From contig NZ_PCDP01000002.1 in NCBI RefSeq assembly GCF_003240585.1, positions 81,348-145,347 on the forward strand: 64,000 nt of DNA. The letters run 5' to 3'. Both the position numbers and the translations under genes were made by a program. Origin of the DNA: Arminella tubonensis. GTDB lineage: Bacteria; Pseudomonadota; Alphaproteobacteria; Rhizobiales; Rhizobiaceae. Of this stretch, positions 26,390 to 35,471 are shown in pieces; position 1 is the first letter of the stretch; each line of letters starts with the position of its first letter. The notes under the pieces were generated by a model, which was given only the letters and a program-made list of their open reading frames with translations, ran no database searches and had not been told where the DNA came from.

Positions 26390-27598
26390 ATGAGTGTTTT
26401 GGACACCTTAGGCGTATCATCTACGGACGTGAGAATTGAGCGGCACGCGACACAGCTGTCGCGGCAGCTGAAGCTTCTGCGGGAAAAACTTTTCCCGCCT
26501 TTGTCGCAAAAGGCACTTCGCACGTTCACGTCAGGCGAGGCCGCGCAAATGGTCGGCGTTTCCGATGGCTATCTAAGGCAGCTTTCGCTCGATGGCAAAG
26601 GACCGGCACCGGAAACAACGACGAGCGGGCGCCGTTCCTATACCCTCGGTCAAATCAACGAACTTCGTCACCACATGGCGAAGGTAAAGCCAAAGGACGC
26701 AGGAAACTATGTCCCGCGGCGACGTCCTGGGGAAAAGCTGCAGACAATCGCCGTCACCAATTTCAAGGGCGGCTCGGCCAAGACGACAACGACGCTGTAT
26801 CTCGCGGAATATCTGGCGCTGAATGGCTACCGGGTGCTGGCGATCGATCTGGATCCGCAGGCTTCGCTTTCGTCGATGCTTGGTCTACAGCCTGAATTCG
26901 ATCTCGAAGAAGGCGATACGCTTTACGGCGCCATCCGCTACGACGACAGCCGGAAGCCGCTGCGCGATATCATCCGCAAGACCTATTTCGAAGGCCTCGA
27001 TCTTGTGCCGGGGAACCTGGAACTTATGGAGTTCGAGCACGAGACCCCGCGGGCACTTTCCGACCGCCAGCGCTCAAGTGGCGAAATGTTCTTCAAACGC
27101 GTTGGCATGGCGATCGCGCAGGTCGAAGACGACTACGACATTGTCGTGATCGATTGCCCGCCTCAACTTGGCTATCTGACACTTGGCGCAGTATGCGCGG
27201 CGACATCACTACTCATTACCATCCATCCGCAAATGGTCGACGTCGCTTCGATGTCGCAATTCCTGCTGATGACCTCGGACCTCCTTTCGGTTGTCCGAAA
27301 GGCAGGTGGCGATCTCCAGCACGACTTCATCAAATATATCGTCACCCGCCATGAACCGTTTGATGCGCCGCAGTCGCAGATCGTAGCGCTGTTGCGCAGC
27401 CTCTTCAGCGACGACGTTCTGACGGCGACGATCCTGAAGTCGACGGCAATCGCCGATGCCGGCCTGACAAAACAGACGCTCTACGAGATAGAGCGCGGAC
27501 AGGTCAGACGGTCGACTTATGATCGCGCACTGGAATCGGTAAATGCAGCCAATGGCGAAGTCCTGGCAAGCATCCATAAAGCGTGGGGGCGCACATGA
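26390..27598 (+). CDS. repA: RepA partition ATPase
   Basis: 402-residue ParA-type ATPase of the repABC operon. A helix-turn-helix-like N-terminus (EAAQMVGVSDGYLRQL, about 50-65) for autorepression is followed by the deviant Walker A FKGGSAKTTT with Lys131, then LAIDLDPQASLS and the Walker B segment DIVVIDCPPQLG. It drives plasmid segregation with RepB and represses the operon. GAAAAGGA precedes the ATG. The 3' end overlaps repB by four bases. It is divergent from cobF. Confidence 0.95.
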   Translation: MSVLDTLGVSSTDVRIERHATQLSRQLKLLREKLFPPLSQKALRTFTSGEAAQMVGVSDGYLRQLSLDGKGPAPETTTSGRRSYTLGQINELRHHMAKVKPKDAGNYVPRRRPGEKLQTIAVTNFKGGSAKTTTTLYLAEYLALNGYRVLAIDLDPQASLSSMLGLQPEFDLEEGDTLYGAIRYDDSRKPLRDIIRKTYFEGLDLVPGNLELMEFEHETPRALSDRQRSSGEMFFKRVGMAIAQVEDDYDIVVIDCPPQLGYLTLGAVCAATSLLITIHPQMVDVASMSQFLLMTSDLLSVVRKAGGDLQHDFIKYIVTRHEPFDAPQSQIVALLRSLFSDDVLTATILKSTAIADAGLTKQTLYEIERGQVRRSTYDRALESVNAANGEVLASIHKAWGRT

Positions 27599-28590
27599 GC
27601 AGACGTGACCGACTGAAGGGGCTTTTCAACGATTCGGCGCAGGAGTTGGCCGCGGCCAACTTCGACGTCTCGGCGCGCGGACCAGCGGGTCCGGTACGGT
27701 CGATGGCATTGACGCTTGGCCGGATGGAAGAAGAAACCCGGGCGATGCAGGAAGCCTTGCTGTCCGGCGAACGGATTGTCGAACTCGATCCGGACCTGGT
27801 GGATGTCTCGTTCATTCGCGACCGTCTGGGTGATGCCACGCTTGATCTCGACGACGAGCTTGTTCAATCCATTGCCGAAAACGGCCAGGAAGTTCCCATT
27901 CTTGTCCGCAACCATCCGACATCCGAAGGGCGATACCAGATCGCTTATGGACACCGCCGCCTACAGGCAGTCAAACTGCTCGGGCGCAAGGTGTTTGCGA
28001 TCGTGCGAAAACTCGATGACGTCGACGTGGTCATCGCCCAGGGCATAGAGAACTCCGCGCGAAGGAACCTCTCCTATATCGAGCGGGCAATCTTCGCCTC
28101 CAATCTCGAGAGTGGCGGGTTCGATCGACCGGTGATCATGAAGGCCCTGGCCACCGATAAGACCGAGCTCTCCAAGCTGATCTCGGTCGCAAAGGCCGTG
28201 CCAACCGATATCGTCAAGGCGATCGGCGCATCACCTGGGATCGGGCGCCGTAAATGGATTGCGTTGGCGCAATCGATGACCGGTCAGTCGGTCGCAAAGC
28301 TTTACAAGTTGATAGAAAGTGACGCCTTCGAGAAGATCGATTCCGATCGGCGCTTTGAGTTGGTCGTCAGCGAGCTGACCCGCAAACAGGCGAAAGCCGA
28401 GCCGAAAGAATATGAGTGGAAGCCAAAAACCGGTGAGCGTATCCGCGGCGTCATCAAGGCCAGCGAGACCTCATTCACCTTGGCCCTGAAGACAGCTGAC
28501 GCGCCTGCGTTCGGCGACTTCCTCTCAAGCCGTTTGGATGAGCTCTTTGCAGCTTACCAATCCGATAAATCGAAGAGAGCAGGAGACTAA
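27595..28590 (+). CDS. repB: RepB ParB-type centromere-binding protein
   Basis: 331-residue ParB homologue. The N-terminal arm is followed by the ParB NTPase/clamp region (VPILVRNHP, YGHRRLQAVKLLGRK, ENSARRNLSYIERA) and the central helix-turn-helix region (DKTELSKLISVAKAVP). The C-terminal part is for dimerisation. The start ATG 27595 overlaps the repA stop (ATGA). A parS-like palindrome lies within its codons 17-22. It is followed by the repB-repC intergenic ctRNA. Complete and without anomalies. Confidence 0.95.
   Translation: MSRRDRLKGLFNDSAQELAAANFDVSARGPAGPVRSMALTLGRMEEETRAMQEALLSGERIVELDPDLVDVSFIRDRLGDATLDLDDELVQSIAENGQEVPILVRNHPTSEGRYQIAYGHRRLQAVKLLGRKVFAIVRKLDDVDVVIAQGIENSARRNLSYIERAIFASNLESGGFDRPVIMKALATDKTELSKLISVAKAVPTDIVKAIGASPGIGRRKWIALAQSMTGQSVAKLYKLIESDAFEKIDSDRRFELVVSELTRKQAKAEPKEYEWKPKTGERIRGVIKASETSFTLALKTADAPAFGDFLSSRLDELFAAYQSDKSKRAGD
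27645..27660. promoter_or_regulatory. parS-like centromere site in the 5' end of repB
   Basis: GTTGGCCGCGGCCAAC, perfect 16-base palindrome of the repABC parS type, 50 bases inside repB. The core and one flanking base on each side are identical to the cobG copy. Confidence 0.6.
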
Positions 28591-28600
28591 ACCGCAAAAG

Positions 28601-28650
28601 AAAAAAGCCTCCGAACGTTGCCGTCGCGGAAGCCTTTCTCATATCTGGAC
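28601..28650 (-). ncRNA. Counter-transcribed incompatibility RNA (ctRNA, inc-alpha)
   Basis: Antisense RNA in the repB-repC gap, the standard position in repABC plasmids. It limits repC expression and sets copy number and incompatibility. Its promoter (28657-28685) and terminator stem (28605-28636, then a T-run at 28606-28601 on the minus strand) predict a transcript of about 50 bases, the usual size. Ends are inferred from these signals. Confidence 0.75.
28605..28636 (-). terminator. ctRNA terminator hairpin
   Basis: On the minus strand GGCTTCCG pairs with CGGAGGCT (two G-U pairs), followed by a T-run. In the sense direction the same stem can alter the repC leader. Confidence 0.65.
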
Positions 28651-28656
28651 AATCTG

Positions 28657-28685
28657 AGATTCGCACTTCCTCGAAATACTGTCAA
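28657..28685 (-). promoter_or_regulatory. ctRNA promoter
   Basis: Minus strand TTGACA (28685-28680, perfect -35), 17-base spacer, GAATCT (28662-28657) as -10. Confidence 0.7.
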
Positions 28686-28738
28686 GCGTATTGGGCACCA
28701 ATTTTGGTGAGCTGATTTCTTTTGCCTTGGAAAAGGCG

Positions 28739-29959
28739 ATGGAAATGCAAATTGGAAGTGTAACGACGCCCTTTGGGCGGCGGCCGATGACGCTTGGCAT
28801 GTTGACGAATCAACTCAATGCCCGCGAGATGACGCCAACAAAGTCAGTTGATAAATGGAAGCTGTTCCGTTCGCTCTGCGAAGCAAGGAAAGTCATCGGC
28901 GTTTCTGACCGGGCGCTTGCCGTGCTCAACGCACTGCTGAGCTTCTATCCAAAGACAGAGCTTTCCGACGAGAACGGCCTAGTCGTGTTCCCGTCCAATA
29001 CGCAATTGTCCCTTAGAACGCACGGAATGGCCGATACGACCTTGCGTCGACATCTGGCAGCTCTGGTCGACGCCGGCCTTATTTTCCGTAAGGATAGTCC
29101 CAATGGCAAACGATATGCCCGCAAAGGCAGGGGAGGGGCAATTAGTGTCGCTTTCGGGTTCAGCCTTGCGCCATTGCTTGCCCGCGCGCAGCAGATAGAG
29201 CAACTTGCCGCCGAAATGGTCGCCCAGAGGCAATTGGACAAGCACCTGAAAGAACAGGTTTCCCTTTGCCGCCGCGACATAGCCAAGCTGATCGAAGCAG
29301 CGCGTCATGAGGGTATTGCTGGCGATTGGCAAGACGTGCAGCTTCAGTTCGATGCCCTTACCGTCGCTCTGCCGAGGTCTCCACAGACAGCCGAACTCTC
29401 AAGCTTGCTCAACAATCTCGAGGCTTTCCGCGACGAGATCGTTAAATGCCTCGAAACATACGTAAATGCGTCAAATGAGAGCGCCAATGACAGCCATATT
29501 GGCGGGCATATACAGAGTTCAGATACTAATCCTATATCTGAATCTGAACGCGGGGTTCCAACCGGAGCAGAACCTCACGATCCTGCGATAAAGCCCAAGA
29601 GCTTGCCACTGAGCAAAGCTTATTCGCTCGACATGGTGCTGCAGGCATGCCCTGAGATCGCCATGTATGGCCCAACAGGCTCGATCTCGAGTTGGCGAGA
29701 CCTGATTGTCGCAGGACAAGTCGTTCGCTCGACGTTGGCCGTCAGTGCCGCCGCCTACCAAAAGGCTTACGAGGTCATGGGGCCGGAAAATGCGTCAACG
29801 GTCATTGCCTGCATTCTCGAAAGGGTCGACCAGATAAGCTCGCCGGGCGGATATCTTCGCGATCTAACCCGGAAAGCCGAAAGTGGAGCATTCTCTCTCG
29901 GGCCAATGCTTATGGCCTTGCTGCGCGGCCGGGCCAACAATGCAAAACTTGCGGCGTGA
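28739..29959 (+). CDS. repC: RepC replication initiator
   Basis: 406-residue initiator of the repABC family. The hallmark start (M)QIGSVTTPFGRRPMTLGML is present, followed by the winged-helix region (NTQLSLRTHGMADTTLRRHL, LVDAGLIFRKDSPNGKRYA). The C-terminal domain has SYLRDL-type helices (SPGGYLRDLTRKAE). The origin of replication is expected inside repC itself, as in other repABC plasmids. ATG 28739 is chosen (MEMQIGS); an upstream TTG would enter the ctRNA region. Intact. Confidence 0.95.
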   Translation: MEMQIGSVTTPFGRRPMTLGMLTNQLNAREMTPTKSVDKWKLFRSLCEARKVIGVSDRALAVLNALLSFYPKTELSDENGLVVFPSNTQLSLRTHGMADTTLRRHLAALVDAGLIFRKDSPNGKRYARKGRGGAISVAFGFSLAPLLARAQQIEQLAAEMVAQRQLDKHLKEQVSLCRRDIAKLIEAARHEGIAGDWQDVQLQFDALTVALPRSPQTAELSSLLNNLEAFRDEIVKCLETYVNASNESANDSHIGGHIQSSDTNPISESERGVPTGAEPHDPAIKPKSLPLSKAYSLDMVLQACPEIAMYGPTGSISSWRDLIVAGQVVRSTLAVSAAAYQKAYEVMGPENASTVIACILERVDQISSPGGYLRDLTRKAESGAFSLGPMLMALLRGRANNAKLAA

Positions 29960-29962
29960 TGC

Positions 29963-30235
29963 ATGAATACCGATAGGAACCGCCAAGCAGCCAATAGGAA
30001 GCCCGATCGACGCGTATGCTTGACGGAAATGAAGGATAAGTTGGCTTCCTTAACGGAGCGAAACAAGCGTCAGGTCAATCGTTTGAAATTTCGATCGACA
30101 GGCAATGAAATCGCGACAAATCTCGATCCCGGCCATTCGCTTCTGATCGACACTATAGCAGCAATTTCGAGATTTCCAAGAAGGGCCAGGCACTTAGATG
30201 CAGCCAAGGTAAGCAGGAGAGAGGTCGATCAATGA
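29963..30235 (+). CDS. Possible 90-residue protein after repC (weak)
   Basis: Open frame of 90 basic residues (NRQAANRKPDRR, DKLASLTERNKRQVNRL) starting four bases after the repC stop. No ribosome-binding site beyond the repC 3' end, no motif and no known family. It may be spurious; otherwise this stretch of 270 bases holds nothing. Confidence 0.2.
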   Translation: MNTDRNRQAANRKPDRRVCLTEMKDKLASLTERNKRQVNRLKFRSTGNEIATNLDPGHSLLIDTIAAISRFPRRARHLDAAKVSRREVDQ

Positions 30236-30651
30236 TGAACATGCGCGCACTGGCTATGATCGGCCAGCACCTCAATGACCCTACATTGCTCGACACGACC
30301 ATGCCCGCATCCTTCAACCATCAATTCGAGCTCGCCCTTCAGAGCAGTGAGGCTTCGAATTCGCTGCTCAACCTCAATAAGGCGAGCCTTGGCGATGCCG
30401 TCCGCAGACGCGCAGGATTGATGCGGGTCGTCTTGGAGCGTCAACAGCGTGCGAATGGCATCGATATCGAAGCCGAGTTCACGCGCATGTCGGATGAAGG
30501 AAAGCCTGCGGAGATCCGACGGCTCATAGCAGCGCTGGTTACCTTCGCTGCGGTCGGGCGGCACAAGCAGGCCGATGCTTTCATAGTAGCGAATCGTCGG
30601 TACCTTGACGCCGCTCTTTCGGGCTGCATCGCCGATTGTGATCTTTTTCAT
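30229..30651 (-). CDS. MerR-family heavy-metal regulator (CadR/PbrR-like)
   Basis: 140-residue MerR protein. The N-terminal winged helix (MKKITIGDAARKSGVKVPTI, RYYESIGLL) is followed by the long dimerisation helix. Metal-site residues are one Cys near residue 80 (HQSCASADG) and two C-terminal Cys in CGHGRVEQC, then a His-rich tail SQCAHVHH, as in Cd/Pb/Zn sensors. It is divergent from the metal P-type ATPase remnant, with its operator between them. The regulator is intact although its likely target pump is dead. Confidence 0.85.
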   Translation of the reverse strand: MKKITIGDAARKSGVKVPTIRYYESIGLLVPPDRSEGNQRCYEPSDLRRLSFIRHARELGFDIDAIRTLLTLQDDPHQSCASADGIAKARLIEVEQRIRSLTALKGELELMVEGCGHGRVEQCRVIEVLADHSQCAHVHH

Positions 30652-30667
30652 ATTTTTCCTCTAGCAC

Positions 30668-30682
30668 CTCTAGTCACTAGAG
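30668..30682. promoter_or_regulatory. MerR-type operator/promoter
   Basis: CTCTAGTCACTAGAG, a perfect 7-base inverted repeat around one base, of the kind bound by CadR/PbrR/CueR-type regulators. It lies in the 72-base gap between merR and the ATPase start. Confidence 0.65.
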
Positions 30683-30723
30683 TGATGTAGGAAAGATGCT
30701 TCTATTTGACAAGGAAGCGGATG

Positions 30724-32508
30724 ATGGCTGAGGCAACGCAGACAAGATACCGAGTTGGTGGCATGGATTGCGCCTCCTGCGTCACCAAGATCGACACAGC
30801 CGTTCGGCGCATCCCGGGCGTTGAAGACGTATCTGTTTCGGTAACGGCAGGCACGATGACAGTCCGTCACGATGATACCAGCGATCTTGTGGCGTTGGAA
30901 AAGAAGCTAGCCAGCCTCGGTGCTCCGCCTCTTCGCTGCTCGCCAAGGCTGCCAAGCCTTCAGTGCATTCGCATGGACACGCTGCCGACAATCATCGCGG
31001 TTGTCGATCACGCGACGCATGACCATGACGAAATTGAGATCAAGGGCCTTCCCGGGCACGACCACACTCCGATGGCCGGCCCGTGGTGGGAAACCGATAA
31101 GACGATCATGTCGGGCTTGGCGGTCGCTGCAGCCTATGTAGCCGGCCACTTCGTTCCGGTGATCGAGCCTATGCGTTCGTTGCTGCGATGCTGGTCGGAC
31201 TGGTGCCGGTCGCCCGGCGCGCAGCCATGGCCGCGCTTGCCGGAACGCCGTTCTCCATCGAGATGCTGATGACGAGTGCCGCCGTCGGCGAACTGCTGGA
31301 AGGCGTCGCGGCGGGCAAAGCGCGGGCAAGCATCCAGTCCCTGACAGCCCTCATGCCGAAAAACGCCCTTCTCGAGGAACATGTCAAATAAAAAAATACC
31401 GGTGGAAGGTCTCCACTTCGGCGACATCATACTGGTTCGTCCTGGCGATCGCGTTCCGGCGGACGGCGTTATTCTCTCGGGCGAAAGTAACATCGACGAG
31501 GCGCCGGTCACGGGCGAAAGCACGCCTGTGGGCAAAGGCGTCGACGAAAAGGTCTTTGCCGGCACGGTCAATGGCGATGCGGCACTGCGCATCCGGGTCA
31601 CGGCAGCTGACCCGACAATACGATCGCGCGCGTCGTGCAGTTGGTCGAGGAAGCCCAGGAATCCGAGGCACCAACCGAACGATTCATAGACCGGTTCTCG
31701 CGCTATTATACGCCTGGCGTCGTTGTCGTCGCTGCTCTGGTCGCAGTCGTTCCACCGATGCTGTCAGCGGGCCTTGGGGCGAATGGGTTTACAAAGGGCT
31801 GGCGACCCTTTTGATTGGTTGCCCCTGCGCTCTGGTCATCTCGACACCGGCGGCGATCGCGGCTTCTCTTTCGGCTGGCGCGCGACGCCGCCTCTTGAAT
31901 TGCCGCGCTCAGCGGCGAAGGTAAGACCGTTTCCATCCTGATCGTTGGCAAGGTTCTGGCTGGCGCGATTGCGATGCCCGACGAGGCGCGCGGATGCTGA
32001 AGCCGGGCTGAAGGCTCTGACCGAAAGCGGCGTCAAGATCGTCATGCTGACCGGCGACAACAACCGCACAGCCTCGGCGATCGGCAGGGAACTGGGTATC
32101 GAAGTTCGTGCCGAGCTAATGCCGGAAGACAAGCGCGGATCGTTGGAGAGCTGCAAAAACAGGGTCCCATCGTTGCCAAAGTCGGGGATGGCATCAACGA
32201 CGCGCCGGCCTTGGCAGCCGCCGACGTCGGCATCGCCATGGGCGGAGCGGCAGATGTGGCGCTGGAAACGGCCGATGCGGCCATCCTTCACGGCAGGGTT
32301 TAGCGACGTGGCCAAGATGATCGGTCTGGCGAAGCGCATTATGGGGAACATCCACCAGAACATCGCCATTGCCCTCGGGTTGAAGGCGGTGCTCCTGGTG
32401 ACGACGACCGCCGGGATAACAGGACCTTGGCCGGCTATCCTGGCTGATACCGGCGCGACCGTGTTGGTGACAATGAATGCGCTGCGCCTGTTGCGGCCCG
32501 TGCGGTAG
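30724..32508 (+). pseudogene. Metal-transporting P1B-type ATPase, extensively decayed
   Basis: Former Cd/Zn/Pb exporter. Pieces are: HMA domain with GGMDCASC (30724-30930); membrane pieces MSGLAVAAAYVAGHFVP and, in another frame, FSIEMLMTSAAVGELLEG; actuator domain with DEAPVTGEST (31381-31620); RFIDRFSRYYTPG; the CPC metal site in LLIGCPCALVISTP; then [20 protein letters not shown] and the last membrane helices. At least five frame changes occur. The DKTGT phosphorylation motif and most of the nucleotide-binding domain are absent between 31890 and 31930, so it could not work even with the frames repaired. Confidence 0.85.
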
Positions 32509-32520
32509 CTGACATTCAGC

Positions 32521-34389
32521 TCAGGCGCGCCACTGGCCAAAGTGGCCGTCGAGCGCCCTATCGAGATAGAAGGCGGCGCTGATCAGAGCCAGATGTGTGA
32601 AGGCCTGCGGGAAATTGCCGAGAAAGCGGCCGCGCGCATCGAACTCCTCCGGGTAAAGCTGCAGATGGTTGCTGTAGAGAAGAAGCTTTTCGAAGTTGAT
32701 ACGCGCCTCCTCGAGGCGCCCGGCACGGGCAAGGCACTCGACATACCAGAACGAGCAGGCAGCGAACGATCCTTCTGATCCTTCGAGGCCATCGCCCTTC
32801 TTGTAGCGCATGACGAGACTGTCGTCTGCCAGTTCTCGGGCAATCGCGTCGAGTGTCGCAAGCCATGCCGAGTCGGTCGCGCTGATGAACCGCACTAGCG
32901 GCATCATCAGTATGGCGCCATCAACCTCGACGCTGCCCTTGCTCTGAACAAAATGGCCTTTCTCGACATTCCAGAAATTTTCCCAGATGTCCTCGCTGAT
33001 TGCGTTGCGGGTGTCTATCCAGCGCTCGAAGGGCGCGTCCAGCGAGCGCTTCTCGGCAAGGCGGATGGCACGGTCAACCGCGACCCAGGCCATCAGCCGA
33101 GAGTGCAGATGCTCTCGCGGCTCGCTGCGGATCTCCCATAGCCCGGCGTCCGGCAGCCGCCACGTCTTGCAGACATGCTCGACGACGCGGGTCACGCCGA
33201 GCCAGCCGGAATGCGAAATGGCCTCGCCGTATTTGTTGCTGATATAGATGGAATCGAGCAATTCGCCGTAGATGTCGAGTTGCAGCTGTCCGGCCGCATT
33301 GTTGCCGATGCGGATCGGCGTCGCTCCACCATAGCCGGCCAGATGGTCCAGTGACGCTTCCGAATATTCCTCAGAGCCATCCATCTTGTACATAATCTGC
33401 AGTCTGCCATCCTCGCCCGCCTTCGCGCGGTCGGCCACCCAACGGGTAAACGCCATTGCTTCGTCCTGATAGCCGAGCCGCATAAGCGCATACATCGAGA
33501 AGGAAGCATCGCGTATCCAGGTGGCGCGATAGTCCCAGTTGCGCGATCCTCCCGCCGATTCAGGCAGTCCGAATGTCGCCGCCGCGGCGATCGAACCATA
33601 TTGATGTGACGTCAACAGCTTGAGCGTCAACGCAGAGCGCGTCACGGCGTCGCGCCAGCGGCCACGATAGTTGGATCGGCTGGCCCAAGCCTGCCAATAA
33701 CGCGTCGTGGTTTGAATGATCAGTGTTATCTGGTCTTCCGTCATGAGCTCGCCTTCGTCGTTCTCGAAAACGAAGTCTGCTCGCTCGCCCGCCTCAAGCT
33801 GGAACTCGGCAACAACTCCGCCTTCTATCGCGGTAAGGTCGATCCGTCCGCTCAACCGAAGCGACATACCATCGCTTCCGGTGAATACCGCTACGTTGGC
33901 GTTGATCACCACTTTCGGTATGTCGCGGGCATAATCGAAGCGTGGCAAGCATCTCAGCCTTACAATCACGCGGCCGCGGGTTGCTTGGACGCGGCGCACG
34001 ACGTGGCCGAGGCAAACGCCATCGGCGCCGGGCGCCGGCATCAAGTCGATAATTTCGGCGCTCGAATCCTCTCCCAGCCAGCGCGTCAGCAGCACATTGC
34101 TTTCCGGCAGGTACATTTGCACCGTCCGCGCTTGTTCGATCATCGGCGCCAATTCGAAAACGCCTCCTCTTTCCGGATCGAGCAAGGCTGCGAACACGGT
34201 CGGACTGTCGAAGTCGGGCCAACACAGAAAATCAATAGCACCATCGGACGCAACTAGTGCCGTGGTGCGCAGATTGCCGATTACGCCGTGATCCTCGATT
34301 GATCGTGGGATCGGCACGGAGCGCGACTTTGTTGCCACCTCGCGCTCTTGGCCGTTGCCTTCAGGCAGTTCCTCGATCTGGTTTTTCAC
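32521..34389 (-). CDS. Glycoside hydrolase family 15 protein
   Basis: 622-residue GH15 enzyme (glucoamylase or trehalase type). The N-terminal beta domain starts EDHGVIGNLRTTALVASDGA and has DFLCWPDFDSPTVF. The (alpha/alpha)6 barrel has SRNWDYRATWIRDASFSMYA, PDAGLWEIRSEPREHLHSRL (with the general acid Glu) and YPEEFDARGRFLGNFPQAFT (with the second Glu). The start is GTG 34389 with AGGATTGC upstream. No signal peptide, so cytosolic. Its length and motifs match bacterial GH15 proteins that act on trehalose or alpha-glucans; the substrate is not certain. It may share a transcript with the upstream isomerase gene, though 88 bases separate them. Confidence 0.85.
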   Translation of the reverse strand: MKNQIEELPEGNGQEREVATKSRSVPIPRSIEDHGVIGNLRTTALVASDGAIDFLCWPDFDSPTVFAALLDPERGGVFELAPMIEQARTVQMYLPESNVLLTRWLGEDSSAEIIDLMPAPGADGVCLGHVVRRVQATRGRVIVRLRCLPRFDYARDIPKVVINANVAVFTGSDGMSLRLSGRIDLTAIEGGVVAEFQLEAGERADFVFENDEGELMTEDQITLIIQTTTRYWQAWASRSNYRGRWRDAVTRSALTLKLLTSHQYGSIAAAATFGLPESAGGSRNWDYRATWIRDASFSMYALMRLGYQDEAMAFTRWVADRAKAGEDGRLQIMYKMDGSEEYSEASLDHLAGYGGATPIRIGNNAAGQLQLDIYGELLDSIYISNKYGEAISHSGWLGVTRVVEHVCKTWRLPDAGLWEIRSEPREHLHSRLMAWVAVDRAIRLAEKRSLDAPFERWIDTRNAISEDIWENFWNVEKGHFVQSKGSVEVDGAILMMPLVRFISATDSAWLATLDAIARELADDSLVMRYKKGDGLEGSEGSFAACSFWYVECLARAGRLEEARINFEKLLLYSNHLQLYPEEFDARGRFLGNFPQAFTHLALISAAFYLDRALDGHFGQWRA

Positions 34390-34477
34390 GCCGCAATCCT
34401 TTCGAGCCGAATTATCAAAACGCTTCGGCTCGAATTTGGTTGCGTTAATCGAGGACGGACGGAGAGCGTTGATCTGG

Positions 34478-35290
34478 CTAGGCGCCTGAGGCCAGATAAT
34501 CCATGCTCGCCTTCAGCGCTACCGCGGGTCGCTCAAGCGCATGTACATCGGGTGCAAACGGCTCAAAGGAAAACGGGCCGATATATCCGGCTTCGCGCAA
34601 GGCCTTGATCTGCCCCAAATTGTCCAGGCGGTCGTTTTCGTCGACGAGCACACGATGTGGATCGCGCATGTTTGCGACGGACACATCAGGATCGCTGACG
34701 CCTGATATGTGCACCAATCCGGTCATGCGGGGAAAGGTCGCGGTTTCTCCTGCGAGATGATGATGAAATGTGTCGTGGACAAGCTTGAATGTCGACTGCG
34801 CCCCAAGCTGCTCGATCGCAGCAACCGCTTCGGTCTTGGAGCTGAGCGAGCAGATTTCGAAGCCGAGCGGCTCGACGAGACCGATGATGCCGGCAGCATC
34901 GAGCAACAGCTTCAGCGCCTGAAGTGCCGTTCGAAGATTGGACTGGCGGGCGCCATCTTCCTTGCCGCTACCGTCGTTCACCGGGACTAATACGAGCGCC
35001 TTGGCGTCGGAATCCCTTGCGTAGTCGATCAAGGTCTTGGCCTCTTCGGCACGGGTGTCGTTCCATTCGTTGAAGCGCTGCAGGGCATTGATCGAGATGA
35101 TCGTCACGCCATGACGGACAGCCGCGTCCTTGATGGCCGCCGCCGGTGTTCCATCGAGAATGGCGTTGCCCGAGAGGTCGTTGCGGATTTCGACGAAATG
35201 GACATCCAGCAATTTGGCCATCGCAAAAAAATCATCGATCGGCATGGACGGTGCGCACATGTGGTTGAGCGCAAAGCGAATGGAATTCAT
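34478..35290 (-). CDS. Xylose-isomerase-like TIM-barrel protein, probable 2-keto-myo-inositol isomerase (IolI-like)
   Basis: 270-residue AP-endonuclease-2-type TIM barrel. Metal-binding segments are VEPLGFEI (Glu), LVHDTFHHHLAG (Asp/His), VHISGVSDPD and FSFEPFAPDV (Glu). The beginning SIRFALNHMCAPSMP and the insert NEWNDTRAEEAKTLI resemble IolI-type inosose isomerases of rhizobia. A LacI-type regulator (broken) lies directly upstream on the same strand, suggesting a former sugar or inositol regulon. No inositol dehydrogenase or transporter is in the window, so substrate is inference. Confidence 0.7.
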   Translation of the reverse strand: MNSIRFALNHMCAPSMPIDDFFAMAKLLDVHFVEIRNDLSGNAILDGTPAAAIKDAAVRHGVTIISINALQRFNEWNDTRAEEAKTLIDYARDSDAKALVLVPVNDGSGKEDGARQSNLRTALQALKLLLDAAGIIGLVEPLGFEICSLSSKTEAVAAIEQLGAQSTFKLVHDTFHHHLAGETATFPRMTGLVHISGVSDPDVSVANMRDPHRVLVDENDRLDNLGQIKALREAGYIGPFSFEPFAPDVHALERPAVALKASMDYLASGA

Positions 35291-35471
35291 TTTTGGTCTT
35301 TCCTCTACTCAACTCGCTCCGATCGTCGAAAAAAGACGATCGATCGCGCAGCTCTCCGTTCAATGCGTACTGAATAAATCAGCAGCAATCCATGTCGGAA
35401 CGTCTTACCCATCCCTCATTGATGATAGAAATCATTTCTTCCTGACGGAATTCTCTCATCTGACCGACGCC

